Origin: Salinicola endophyticus | GTDB taxonomy: Bacteria > Pseudomonadota > Gammaproteobacteria > Pseudomonadales > Halomonadaceae | DNA: 64,000 nucleotides | Assembly: GCF_003206575.1 (NCBI RefSeq) | Contig: NZ_PZJO01000004.1 | Location: forward strand, 335,735-399,734 | Reading direction: 5' to 3' | In this document: piece by piece, positions 40,827-50,577 of the stretch | Layout of the letters: each line of letters opens with the position of its first letter | Position numbering within the stretch: the stretch's first letter is position 1 | Made by a program: the position numbers and the translations under genes | Notes under the pieces: model-generated | The model's input: only the letters and a program-made list of their open reading frames with translations | Database searches by the model: none | What the model was told of the DNA's origin: nothing

Positions 40827-43800
40827 ATGTTCAGCGTCCTGCACGCCAACCACCTCGAGGATCTGCGCGATTTGTCACTGGCGCTGATGCAGCGCCAGCG
40901 TCTGGCGCCGCTCACCCCCGAGACCTTTCTGGTGCAGTCCAACGGCATGGCGCAGTGGCTGCGGCTGTCGCTGGCGGAGGCCGATGGCATCGCTGCCTCG
41001 GTGGACTTCCCGCTGCCGTCGAGCTTCGTCTGGCGTGCCTACCGCGCGGTGCTGGAGCGCGAGGGCGCGCCGATTCCGCAGCACTCACCGTTCGACAAGC
41101 GTCCGTTGGCGTGGCGCATCCTGCGCCTGCTGGAGCACCGGATCGCGGCGGAGCCTGAGGTATTCGCGCCGTTGGCGCACTATTTGTCCGCTGACGCGGG
41201 AGCCGCAGGCGCTTTGTCCGCTGACGCGGGGTCCGCCGCAGGCGCTTTGTCCGCTGACGCGGGGTCCGCCGCGGGCGCTTTGTCCACTGACGCGGGGTCC
41301 GCCGCAGGCGATTTTTCCACTGACACCGGGGCCGAGCCGGCATCGGACAGCGCCGGCGCGCCGGGGTCCGCCGCCGAGCAGGCCGAGCGCAAGCGCTGGC
41401 AGCTCGCGGTGCGCCTGGCGGATCTGTTCGACCAGTATCTCAACTATCGGCCGGACTGGCTGGCGGCGTGGGAGCAGGGCGAGACGGCACCGACGGATCT
41501 GCCCGCCGACCAGCGCTGGCAGCCGGCGCTGTGGCGGGCGCTGCTGGAGGATGCCGACCCGGCCGAGCGCGAATTCCATCGCGCGCGGCTGCACGGGCGC
41601 TTCGTGCGCGCCGCGCGGGCCCTCGACGCCTGCCCGCCGGGGCTGCCGCCGCGGCTGTTCGTGTTCGGCATCTCGGCGCTGCCGGCGCAGCTCCTGGAGG
41701 CGCTGCACGCACTCTCCGGCGTCATCGATGTCTTTCTGATGATCACCAACCCCTGTCGTCACTACTGGGGCGATATCGTCTCCGACCGTGAGGCGATCAA
41801 GCGTGCCGGGCGCCTCTCCGCCGCTGCCCAGACCCGCCAGCAGGAGCGCCACCCGGAGGCGCCGTGGCTGTGTGAACTCGATGAAGAGGCGCTGCATCTG
41901 CAGGCCAACCCGCTGCTCGCGGCCTGGGGCGCTCAGGGCCGGGACTTCATCGTCGGGCTCTACGAATTCGAGAGCCAGGATGGCGGCTTCGACGTCGAGA
42001 CCGATCTGTTCCAGGACCCGGCCTCGACTGGGGCGCCCTCACTGCTCGCGCAGATCCAACAGGACGTGCTCGATCTGCGCCATCCCGGCGAGCTGGCGCG
42101 GGAGCAGGGCCACAAGCGCACCATCGCGGCCGACGACGCCTCGTTGTCTTTCTACCGCGTGCACTCTCCGCTGCGCGAGGTCGAGGTGCTGCACGACCGC
42201 CTGCTCGCTGCGTTCGACGAGGCGAGTGCGGCGGGGGCGCCGCTGCGCCCCCGCGACATCCTGGTGATGGTGCCGGAGATCGATATCTACGCCCCCTATA
42301 TCGAGGCGGTGTTCGGCCAGTACGCGGCGGACGATCCGCGCCACGTGCCGTTCACCATCGCCGATCAGGTGGCCAGTGAAACCCATCCGCTGATGGTGCT
42401 GGTGCTCGCGCTGCTGGAGCTGCCGGAGCGGCGGCTCGGGGTGAGCGAGTTGCTCGATGCCCTCGACGTGCCGGCGCTGCGGGCGCGCTTTGGCATCGAC
42501 GAGGGCGAGCTGCCGCGGCTGCGCCAGTGGCTGGCGGAGAGCGGCGTGCGCTGGGGGCTTTCTGCCAGCCACCGCCGCGCGCTGGGCTTTCCTGCGCTGC
42601 ACGAGAACAGCTGGGCGTTCGGCCTCGAGCGCATGCTGTTGGGGTATTCAACCGGCCCGCTGCCGCCGGAAGCAACCGGCCCGCTGCCGCCGGAAGCAAC
42701 CGGCCCACTGCCGCCGGAGTCGACCCGGGCGAATGCGACAGAGTCAGCGGCGTGGCAGTTCGACGCCATCGTGCCCTATGACGAGGTCGGCGGGCTGGAG
42801 GCGGATCTCGCCGGACGCCTGGCGGAGCTGGTGGCGGCGCTCGAGGCGCAGCGCGCCGAACTCTGTGCGCCGGGGACGCCGGCCGAGTGGCGGGTGCGCC
42901 TGGGGGCGCTGCTGGCGCGGATGTTCCAGCCCGCCGGGCTCGACGAGCACGACGTCCTGGCGCGGGTCGATCAGGCCCTGGGGCGCTGGCAGGCGAGCTG
43001 TGAGCTGGCGGCCTTCTCCCAGCCGATCGGGCTCGGCGTGGTGCGCGACGCGCTCAAGGCGGAACTCGACGAAGGTGGCCTGGCGCAGCGTTTCCTCGCC
43101 GGCAAGGTCAACTTCGCCACCCTGATGCCGATGCGCGCGATCCCGTTCCGCCATATCTATCTGCTGGGGATGAGCGACGGCGCCTATCCGCGCACCCGCC
43201 AGCCGCAGGATTTCGATCTGATGGCAGGGCGTGCGCGCCCCGGTGACCGTTCGCGGCGCGACGACGACCGCTATCTGCTGCTCGAGGCGCTGCTCTCCGC
43301 CCGCGACCGGCTGACCCTCTCCTGGGTCGGCTTCGACCAGCGCGACAACACCCCGCGGCCGCCCTCGGTGCTGATCGGCGAGCTGCTCGACATGCTCGAG
43401 CAGGGCTGGCAGCCGGCCGGTAATGACGTCGAGGGCGACGATCCCGAGCGACGCCTGGCCGAACGCCTGATCGAGACCCATCCGCTGCAGCCGTTCTCAC
43501 GCCGCTACTTCCTGGCCGATGACCCACGCTTCACCTATGACGCCAGCTGGGCGCCGCTGCATGGCGCGGCGGCGAACGAGAGCGCGGCGGGGCAAGAAGA
43601 GACAGGGCTACCGGAGACGGCGCGGCGCCAGGCCGAGGCGAGCCACCCCGGTGACGCTGGCACGTCTCCCCAGCCCCCGGCGGAGGCGCTCGGGCTGAAC
43701 GACCTGCAGCGTCTGCTGCGACGCCCATGGAGCGTCTATCTCGGGCGGCTCGGGGTGCGCTTCCAGAGCGCCGAGGTACCCGACGAGGATAGCGAACCGT

Positions 43801-44687
43801 TCACGCTGGATGCGCTCGAGGACCACACCCTGAGGCGTGAGCTGCTCGATGCCGGCCGCCGCGGCGAGCCGCTGGTGCAGGTGGCCGAGCGCCTGCGCCT
43901 CGCCGGACGCTTGCCGGCGGCGGGGTTCGGCCAGGCGCTGATCGAACCGCCGCTCAAGCGCCTGAGCGCGCAGCTGGCCAGCTGGCGCGGGCTGACCGCG
44001 ACGTTCACCGCCGGTGCGCCGACACGCTTGCACTTCGTCGCACCGGCGGCGGGCACGACCCCGGCACTGGCGCTGGAGGCGCGCCTCGATGAGCTCTACC
44101 TGGGCGACGAGGGGGCCGAGCTGGTCACCCTGGAGACCAGCCACTTCGGTCACTTTCGTCCCGAGGGCGAGGGGCCATGGAAGAAACTGGGCAAGCCGCA
44201 CCGGCTCCACGCCGGCTATCTGCGCTGGCTGCTGGCCAACGCCGCGGGAGAACACGCTACCGCCTGGAGCGCGCTGTTCGAGGATCGGGTGCTGCGCTTC
44301 CCGCCGCTGGAGCGGGCGTTGGCGCGCGAGACGCTGGCCGCCTGGCTGGCGTGCTGGTGGCGTGCCTGGTGCGCGCCGCTACCGGCTGCCGGCGAGCTGG
44401 CCAGGACACTATGGGGCCAGTGTGGCAGCGACACCCTGGCGGCGCTGGCCGCCGGTGAGCCGCCGGAGGCGGCCCTGCGCGACACCCTGGCGGCCCAGTT
44501 CGAGGCCGGCAACTTCCAGGTCGAGGCGCTGATTCGGCGCGAAGGGGCGCTGGGGCAGCTATGGCCCGATTTCGACAGCTTCGCCGCCGCCGGCGGTGTG
44601 GGCGAGAGTGTCCGCCACTATCAGCCGCTGCTCGACGCCATGCGCCGTGCGACGCAGCGTGTTCACGCCACGGGAGAGCGTTCATGA
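40827..44687 (+). CDS. recC: Exodeoxyribonuclease V gamma subunit RecC
   Basis: This 1286-residue subunit of the RecBCD helicase-nuclease recognises Chi and splits the strands. The start MFSVLHANHLEDLRDL, ESNGMAQWLRL-like SNGMAQWLRLSLA, FVFGISALPAQLLEAL, VMVPEIDIYAPYI, VNFATLMPMRAIPFRHIYLLGM and TLSWVGFDQRDNTPRPPS are RecC signatures. It is longer than E. coli RecC. Three inserts explain this: an 11-residue repeat (about 120-171), an 8-residue repeat (609-632) and a charged low-complexity stretch (about 912-952). It is the first gene of recC-recB-recD, each start overlapping the previous stop. Confidence 0.95.
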   Translation: MFSVLHANHLEDLRDLSLALMQRQRLAPLTPETFLVQSNGMAQWLRLSLAEADGIAASVDFPLPSSFVWRAYRAVLEREGAPIPQHSPFDKRPLAWRILRLLEHRIAAEPEVFAPLAHYLSADAGAAGALSADAGSAAGALSADAGSAAGALSTDAGSAAGDFSTDTGAEPASDSAGAPGSAAEQAERKRWQLAVRLADLFDQYLNYRPDWLAAWEQGETAPTDLPADQRWQPALWRALLEDADPAEREFHRARLHGRFVRAARALDACPPGLPPRLFVFGISALPAQLLEALHALSGVIDVFLMITNPCRHYWGDIVSDREAIKRAGRLSAAAQTRQQERHPEAPWLCELDEEALHLQANPLLAAWGAQGRDFIVGLYEFESQDGGFDVETDLFQDPASTGAPSLLAQIQQDVLDLRHPGELAREQGHKRTIAADDASLSFYRVHSPLREVEVLHDRLLAAFDEASAAGAPLRPRDILVMVPEIDIYAPYIEAVFGQYAADDPRHVPFTIADQVASETHPLMVLVLALLELPERRLGVSELLDALDVPALRARFGIDEGELPRLRQWLAESGVRWGLSASHRRALGFPALHENSWAFGLERMLLGYSTGPLPPEATGPLPPEATGPLPPESTRANATESAAWQFDAIVPYDEVGGLEADLAGRLAELVAALEAQRAELCAPGTPAEWRVRLGALLARMFQPAGLDEHDVLARVDQALGRWQASCELAAFSQPIGLGVVRDALKAELDEGGLAQRFLAGKVNFATLMPMRAIPFRHIYLLGMSDGAYPRTRQPQDFDLMAGRARPGDRSRRDDDRYLLLEALLSARDRLTLSWVGFDQRDNTPRPPSVLIGELLDMLEQGWQPAGNDVEGDDPERRLAERLIETHPLQPFSRRYFLADDPRFTYDASWAPLHGAAANESAAGQEETGLPETARRQAEASHPGDAGTSPQPPAEALGLNDLQRLLRRPWSVYLGRLGVRFQSAEVPDEDSEPFTLDALEDHTLRRELLDAGRRGEPLVQVAERLRLAGRLPAAGFGQALIEPPLKRLSAQLASWRGLTATFTAGAPTRLHFVAPAAGTTPALALEARLDELYLGDEGAELVTLETSHFGHFRPEGEGPWKKLGKPHRLHAGYLRWLLANAAGEHATAWSALFEDRVLRFPPLERALARETLAAWLACWWRAWCAPLPAAGELARTLWGQCGSDTLAALAAGEPPEAALRDTLAAQFEAGNFQVEALIRREGALGQLWPDFDSFAAAGGVGESVRHYQPLLDAMRRATQRVHATGERS
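41184..41340 (+). repeat. 33-bp coding minisatellite in recC
   Basis: Units begin TTGTCCGCTGACGCGGG at 41184 (30 bp), 41214, 41247 and 41280 (33 bp each), with a diverged partial unit from 41313. They code for LSADAGSAAGA-type repeats. All copies keep the frame, so copy number can change without breaking RecC. Confidence 0.9.
42651..42722 (+). repeat. 24-bp coding minisatellite in recC
   Basis: Three back-to-back copies of ACCGGCCCGCTGCCGCCGGA plus AGCA (24 bp) start at 42651, 42675 and 42699 and code for TGPLPPEA. The third copy is slightly diverged. The first two are identical, suggesting recent duplication. Confidence 0.9.
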
Positions 44688-47600
44688 GCGAGAGCGTCGT
44701 CGCCCTCGAACTCGACAGCCTGCCGCTGACCGGGCGCCATCTGATCGAGGCCAGCGCCGGCACCGGCAAGACCTTCACCCTGGCCGCGCTCTACGTGCGC
44801 CTGGTGCTCGGCCCGTTGCCCGGGAGTGAGACGCTCGACTTCCCGCGTCCGCTGACCCCGCCGGAGATTCTGGTGGTGACCTTCACCGAAGCGGCCACGG
44901 CGGAGCTGCGCGAGCGTATCCGGGCGCGGCTCAAGCAGGCCCGCGAGTGGCTCCTGGCGAGCCCTGATGCGCGCCGCGACCGCGTGCTCGCGACCCTGCT
45001 GGCGCCACTGGTGGCGGCGGGCGAGACGGCCTGTCGTAGCGGTGCCCGGCGCCTCGATCAGGCCGCGCGGCTGATGGACGAGGCGGCGATCTTCACCATC
45101 CACGGCTTCTGCCAGCGCATGCTCACGCGCCACGCCTTCGACGCTGGCGCGCGCTTCTCCGCCGAGCTTTTGCAGGAGGGTCGCCCGCTGCTGACCCAGG
45201 TGGTCGAGGACTACTGGCGGCGCGAGTTCTACCCGCTCGACGCGCGCTGGCAGCGCCAGATTCGCGCCCACTGGAGTGGGCCGGAGGCACTGGCCGCGGC
45301 ACTGGCGCCGCTGCTCAAGGATGGCCAGCCGCAGCCGCTGTGGGTCGGCGGCGAGGCGGTGGACGCGCCGCAGACGCTGGCGACGCTGTTCGCCGGCGCC
45401 GAACAGACACTGAGCGCGCGCGAGACGATCGAAGCGGCGCTGCGCGCGAGCTGGGACGAAACGGCGATCCGCGAGGTGTTGGCCCAGGCGTTCGAGGCCG
45501 GGGCGCTCAACAAGCGCAGCTACAAGGTCGAGGAGCTGGACACACGCCTGGCGGCTTACGCTGCCTGGCTTGCCCGCGGCGAGTTCGAGGCGGCGGAGGA
45601 GATCAGCGACAGCAGCGGGCGCTTCTGGCTGGGGCAGGCCAAGCTCGAAGGCGCCACCCGCAAGGGCGCCACGCCACCGGCGCACCCCTTCTTCGCTGCG
45701 CTCGACCGCCTGGCCGAGCACGGGCGGCCGTTCGATGCCATTGCCGCCCGCGTGCTGGTGCACGCCCGCGACCGTGTGGCCCAGGCCTTCGCACAGGAGA
45801 AGCGGCGCCAGGGCGTGTGGGAGTTCGCCGATCTGCTCAACGATCTGGATGTGGCGCTGACCCCCGCGGCCCAGGCCGGTGACGAGGCCGCCGCATTACG
45901 CCTGGCGGCGCGGATCCGGCACGAGCTGCCGGTGGCGCTGATCGACGAGTTCCAGGACACCGACCCGGTGCAGTACCGGATCTTCTCGCGTCTCTACCGT
46001 GCGCCGCAGAGCGACCCGGCGACCACGGCGCTGCTGATGATCGGTGACCCCAAGCAGGCGATCTACGCCTTCCGCGGCGCCGACATTCACACTTATCTGC
46101 GCGCCCGGCGGGCCACCCCGAGCCGCTTCACCCTGCTGCGCAACTTCCGCTCCACCGAGGCCATGGTGGCGGCGACCAATGCGCTCTTCACCGGCCATCC
46201 GGAGCCCTTCGGCAGTGCCGAGATCCCCTTCGTCGCGGTGGATGCCGGCGCCAAGTCGACGCATCTGGTGACCCAGGAGGGCGCCCCGGTGGCGGCACTC
46301 GGCGCCTGGTGGCCGGATAGCGAGCGCTACGCCCAGGGTGACTATCAGGCGCGTATGGCGACGGCGACCCGGGCCGAGGTGCAGCGGCTGCTGGAGGGCG
46401 CGTGGCGCTTTACCGGGGAGCACGGCGAGCGCACGCTCAAGCCCGCCGACATCGCGATTCTGGTGCGCAACGGCCCCGAGGCGCTCAAGGTGCGCCGGGC
46501 GCTGGCCGAGGGCGGCATTCGCAGCGTCTATCTCAGCGAGCGCTCCAGCGTGTTCGACACCCCGCAGGCGTTCGAGCTGTTGCAGCTGTTCGAAGCGGTG
46601 GCGCAGCCGCGTCAGGATGCCCGGCTCAAGGCCGCACTCGCCTCGCGGCTGCTCAACGACAGCCCCACGGCGCTGGAGGCGCTGCTCGCCGACGAGCTGG
46701 CCTGGGAGCGCGAGGTCGAGCGCTTCGGCGACTATCACCGGCTGTGGCAGCGGCGCGGCGTGCTGCCGATGCTGCGCGCGGTGATGCGCGACTTCCGCAT
46801 CGCCGAGCGTCTGGCCGCACGCGCCGACGGCGAGCGCGCCCTGACCGACCTGCTGCATCTGGGGGAGCTGGCCCAGGCCGCGCAGCAGCGACTCGACGGC
46901 GAGCAGGCGCTGCTGCGCTGGTGGCATCGGGCGCTGCAGGCGGGTGAGACGAGTCTCGACAGCCAGGCCCTGAGCCAGCGCCTGGAGAGCGACGAAGATC
47001 TGGTGCAGGTGATCACCGTGCACAAGTCCAAGGGGCTGGAGTACCCCATCGTGCTGCTGCCGTTCGTCTGCTCCCACCGCCCGGCGGAGCCCGACCGCCA
47101 GACGCAGCTGCTGGCGCTGCGTCCGCCCGACGGCGAGGGCAGTGTGATGGTCGCCAGCCCCGACGAGGCGCAGCGGCGCGACGCCGATCTGGCGCGACTC
47201 GACGAGGATGTGCGGCTGCTCTACGTGGCGCTGACCCGGGCGATCTTCGCCTGCCGTCTGGGCGTGGCCCAGGTGGGGCGCGGACGCAGCCGCGGCGGCT
47301 GTCTCCACGAGACTGCGCTGGGGCGGCTGCTCGGCAGCCAGGCCGAGGATGACGGCGAGGCGCTGCTGGCACGCCTGCAGGCCGCGCAGCGCGCCGGTTG
47401 GCTCGAACTCTCCGCGCCGCCGGAGCCGCCGTCCTGGCGCCTGCGCCAGGCCCAGGCGGAGAGCGCCACCAAGCCGGCGCGGCGCTTCCAGGGGGCGATC
47501 GACGACGACTGGTGGATCGCCTCTTACACCGCGTTGATCGCCGACGCTCGGCTTGGCGATGGCGAGGATCTGCCGGCGACTCTGGACGTCGAGGTGAGCC

Positions 47601-48478
47601 AGGAGCGCGATCCGGTGCCACGGCCGCGGATTCGCTCGCTGATCGACTTTCCGCGCGGGCCACGGCCGGGCACCTTTCTGCACGGCCTGCTCGAACGTCT
47701 CGATTTCGATCGTCTCGCGACTCCGGCCTATGCCCAGGAGGTACGCCGCGAGGTAGCGCGTGGCCTGGCACTGGGCGGCTACGAGGCGGACTGGGGCGAG
47801 CTGCTCAGTGACTGGCTCACCCAGCGCCTGTGCCAGCCGCTGCTGCGCAGCGCTGCGGGTGAGGTGCGGCTGACCACACTCTCGGCGTGGCGCACCGAAC
47901 TCGAGTTCTGGCTGCCGGCGACGGCGGCCTGGAGTGCGCCCCTCGACCGCCTGGTGAGCCGACTGGAGCCGCTGCCCGGGCAGCGCCCGCGGCTGGCGCC
48001 GCGCAAGCTCAACGGCATGCTCAAGGGCTATATCGACCTGGTGTTCGAGGCCCACGGGCGCTGGTACGTGCTCGACTGGAAATCCAACCACCTGGGCGAT
48101 GACCCCGCCGACTATCTGGGCGAGCGGCTGGCGGCGGCGATGGTCGCGCACCGCTACGACCTGCAGTACGTGCTCTACGTGCTGGCGCTGCACCGGCTGC
48201 TCGCGGCACGCCTCGAGGATTACGACTACGCCCGCCACATGGGCGGCGCCTGCTATGTGTTCCTGCGCGGGCTGGCGTCGGAGGCTGTCGACACGGCCCC
48301 CGAATCCGCGCCGGGGGGGGGCCATGAGACGCCTATCGAGACGGCGCCCGATCCTGCGCCCGGCGTCTTCTTCCGCCGCCCGTCTCAGGCGCTGATCGAG
48401 GCGCTGGACGCCTGGCTCGATGGCGATCAGGGGCCGGCCAACGCACTGCTGGCCTCGGCCGAGGAGGTCGAGACATGA
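44684..48478 (+). CDS. recB: Exodeoxyribonuclease V beta subunit RecB
   Basis: This 1264-residue subunit has a 3'-5' helicase and the nuclease of RecBCD. Walker A EASAGTGKTF is at residues 22-31, motif II with DEFQDTDPVQ near 420, GDPKQAIYAFRGADIH after it, and VITVHKSKGLEYP as motif V. The C-terminal nuclease core has LDWKSNHLG with D1131 and K1133. ATG 44684 overlaps the recC stop (ATGA). Together with RecC and RecD it repairs double-strand breaks and degrades foreign linear DNA. Confidence 0.96.
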   Translation: MSESVVALELDSLPLTGRHLIEASAGTGKTFTLAALYVRLVLGPLPGSETLDFPRPLTPPEILVVTFTEAATAELRERIRARLKQAREWLLASPDARRDRVLATLLAPLVAAGETACRSGARRLDQAARLMDEAAIFTIHGFCQRMLTRHAFDAGARFSAELLQEGRPLLTQVVEDYWRREFYPLDARWQRQIRAHWSGPEALAAALAPLLKDGQPQPLWVGGEAVDAPQTLATLFAGAEQTLSARETIEAALRASWDETAIREVLAQAFEAGALNKRSYKVEELDTRLAAYAAWLARGEFEAAEEISDSSGRFWLGQAKLEGATRKGATPPAHPFFAALDRLAEHGRPFDAIAARVLVHARDRVAQAFAQEKRRQGVWEFADLLNDLDVALTPAAQAGDEAAALRLAARIRHELPVALIDEFQDTDPVQYRIFSRLYRAPQSDPATTALLMIGDPKQAIYAFRGADIHTYLRARRATPSRFTLLRNFRSTEAMVAATNALFTGHPEPFGSAEIPFVAVDAGAKSTHLVTQEGAPVAALGAWWPDSERYAQGDYQARMATATRAEVQRLLEGAWRFTGEHGERTLKPADIAILVRNGPEALKVRRALAEGGIRSVYLSERSSVFDTPQAFELLQLFEAVAQPRQDARLKAALASRLLNDSPTALEALLADELAWEREVERFGDYHRLWQRRGVLPMLRAVMRDFRIAERLAARADGERALTDLLHLGELAQAAQQRLDGEQALLRWWHRALQAGETSLDSQALSQRLESDEDLVQVITVHKSKGLEYPIVLLPFVCSHRPAEPDRQTQLLALRPPDGEGSVMVASPDEAQRRDADLARLDEDVRLLYVALTRAIFACRLGVAQVGRGRSRGGCLHETALGRLLGSQAEDDGEALLARLQAAQRAGWLELSAPPEPPSWRLRQAQAESATKPARRFQGAIDDDWWIASYTALIADARLGDGEDLPATLDVEVSQERDPVPRPRIRSLIDFPRGPRPGTFLHGLLERLDFDRLATPAYAQEVRREVARGLALGGYEADWGELLSDWLTQRLCQPLLRSAAGEVRLTTLSAWRTELEFWLPATAAWSAPLDRLVSRLEPLPGQRPRLAPRKLNGMLKGYIDLVFEAHGRWYVLDWKSNHLGDDPADYLGERLAAAMVAHRYDLQYVLYVLALHRLLAARLEDYDYARHMGGACYVFLRGLASEAVDTAPESAPGGGHETPIETAPDPAPGVFFRRPSQALIEALDAWLDGDQGPANALLASAEEVET

Positions 48479-50541
48479 GTTCGCAAGATCACGACATGCC
48501 GCCGCAACCCCGCGCGAGCGATCAGTTCTCCCTCGATCTGGCGGCGCCGGCGCCACCGGTGCTGCAGCGGGAGGGGCTGTTCGCGGCCCTGGCGCTGTGG
48601 GTCGAGCTGGGCTGGCTGCGTCAGCTCGACCGCCACTTCGCGCGCTTTCTCGCGGCCCACGACGCTGATTCAGCCACCGGTGGCGATCCGCTGGTGTGGC
48701 TGGCGGGGGCACTGGTGAGCCACCAGGCGGGGCGCGGCCATGTCTGCCTCTCGCTGGCACGGACACTGGCAGCGCCACACTCGGCGCTGTCGCTGCCGCC
48801 GCTGGATGGCGGCGAGCCGCCGGCCACCCCGGTGACGCTGCCGGAGCAGCTGCTGGCCGGGCTCGATCTCGCCGGCTGGCGTGAGCGGCTGGCGGCCTCA
48901 CCGCTAGTCGCCAGCGCCGAGGTCGCCGCCGCCAGCGCCACGCCGCTGGTGCTGGAGGGAGATCAGCTCTATCTGCGCCGCTACTGGCAGGCGGAGTGCG
49001 GGGTGGCGGCACGGTTGCGCCAGCGGTTGGGCGGCAGTCTGCCGGTGAGCGATGCCATGGCCGCGCCGCTGGCGGCGCTCTTCGCCGGCCATGCCCAGGC
49101 GGCGGATGCCCCCGACTGGCAGCGGATCGCCTGTGCGCTGGCGCTGCGCCAGCGGCTGACGATCATCTCCGGCGGCCCGGGCACCGGCAAGACCACCACC
49201 GTGACACGGCTGCTGGCGCTACTGCAGCAGCAGGCGCTGGCCACCGGGGCAGCACTGCGGATCCGGCTCGCTGCACCCACCGGCAAGGCCGCCGCGCGGC
49301 TGTCGGAGTCGATCGCCGGCGCGGTCGCCAAGCTGCCGGTGGCGGAGGGCGTGCGCGCGGCGATACCGCAGGAGGCGCAGACCCTGCACCGCCTGCTCGG
49401 GGCGCGGCCGGACACGCGGCATTTCCGCCACGATGCCGAGACGCCCCTGAGTCTCGACCTGCTGGTGGTCGACGAGGCCTCGATGGTCGATCTGGAGATG
49501 ATGGCCGCGCTGCTGGCGGCGCTACCGCCCCAGGCGCGGCTGATTCTGCTCGGCGACAAGGATCAGCTCGCCTCGGTGGAAGCGGGCTCGGTGCTCGGCG
49601 ATCTCTGCGTCGGTGCCGGGGTGGACCGGGAGGTCGGCTACACCGAGGCGACCCGCGCCTATCTGGCCCGGGTGGGTGGCGAGTCGCTGCCGCCAGCGGC
49701 GATCGCCAACCCGTTGGCGGATCATGTGGCGATGCTGCGCCGGAGCTTCCGCTTTCACGCCGATAGCGGTATCGGTGCGCTGGCCCGTGCCGCCAATGCC
49801 GGCGATGGCGACGCCTTTCTGCGCTGCCTGGGCGGGGAGTACGCCGATATCGAGCGTATCGGCAGCGAGGGCGCGGCCTTCGAGCGTCGGGTGGTGGAGG
49901 GCTATCGTGCACTGTTTGCGGCCCTCGCCCGCGGCGCGCCCGCCGCCGAGCTGCTGGCACTGCAGGGGCGCTTTCAGGTGCTGTGTGCACTGCGCCGAGG
50001 GGAGTGGGGTGTCGAGGGGCTCAACGCGCGCATCGCCCAGATTCTGCGGCAGCAGGGGTTCATCACGCGCACCGATGGCTGGTATGCCGGGCGCCCGGTG
50101 ATGGTGACCCACAACGATCCGCAGCTGGGGCTCTACAACGGCGATCTGGGGCTGACCCTGGCCGATGCCGACGGGCGCCTGCGGGTCTGCTTCGTGCAGG
50201 GCGATGGGGTTCGCCAGGTGCTGCCCTCGCGCCTGGATGCCGCCGCCACCGCCTTCGCCATGACCGTGCACAAGTCCCAGGGGTCGGAGTTCGAGCATGT
50301 ACTGTTCGTGCTCCCGGCGCGGGCCAACCCGATCGTCACCCGCGAGCTGATCTACACTGGCATCACCCGGGCGCGCTCGCGTCTGAGCCTGGCACTGGCG
50401 GGTGGGCCGGGGCAGAGCCGTACGCTGCGCGAGGCGATCGCCCGGCGCGTGGTCCGCGAAAGTGCGATCGCCGAGCGCCTGCTGCGCCACGCCCCCGCGC
50501 ACCACGGTGACGAGGGCACGCCCGAGATGCTGCGACCCTGA
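48475..50541 (+). CDS. recD: Exodeoxyribonuclease V alpha subunit RecD
   Basis: This 688-residue 5'-3' helicase subunit of RecBCD has Walker A GGPGTGKTTTV at about residues 233-243, APTGKAAARLSESI, VVDEASMVDLEMM, LLGDKDQLASVEAGSVLGD and FAMTVHKSQGSEFEHV, which are the superfamily 1B helicase motifs. Its ATG overlaps the recB stop (ATGA). A creatininase-family gene starts 36 bp downstream and may be co-transcribed. Confidence 0.96.
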   Translation: MSSQDHDMPPQPRASDQFSLDLAAPAPPVLQREGLFAALALWVELGWLRQLDRHFARFLAAHDADSATGGDPLVWLAGALVSHQAGRGHVCLSLARTLAAPHSALSLPPLDGGEPPATPVTLPEQLLAGLDLAGWRERLAASPLVASAEVAAASATPLVLEGDQLYLRRYWQAECGVAARLRQRLGGSLPVSDAMAAPLAALFAGHAQAADAPDWQRIACALALRQRLTIISGGPGTGKTTTVTRLLALLQQQALATGAALRIRLAAPTGKAAARLSESIAGAVAKLPVAEGVRAAIPQEAQTLHRLLGARPDTRHFRHDAETPLSLDLLVVDEASMVDLEMMAALLAALPPQARLILLGDKDQLASVEAGSVLGDLCVGAGVDREVGYTEATRAYLARVGGESLPPAAIANPLADHVAMLRRSFRFHADSGIGALARAANAGDGDAFLRCLGGEYADIERIGSEGAAFERRVVEGYRALFAALARGAPAAELLALQGRFQVLCALRRGEWGVEGLNARIAQILRQQGFITRTDGWYAGRPVMVTHNDPQLGLYNGDLGLTLADADGRLRVCFVQGDGVRQVLPSRLDAAATAFAMTVHKSQGSEFEHVLFVLPARANPIVTRELIYTGITRARSRLSLALAGGPGQSRTLREAIARRVVRESAIAERLLRHAPAHHGDEGTPEMLRP

Positions 50542-50577
50542 ATCATCGACTCTGAATCACCCCAGAAGGAACCGGGC

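Noticed and set aside
41184-41340. CRISPR-like array
   Set aside because: The repeats are contiguous, have no unique spacers and keep the recC frame; they are a coding minisatellite.
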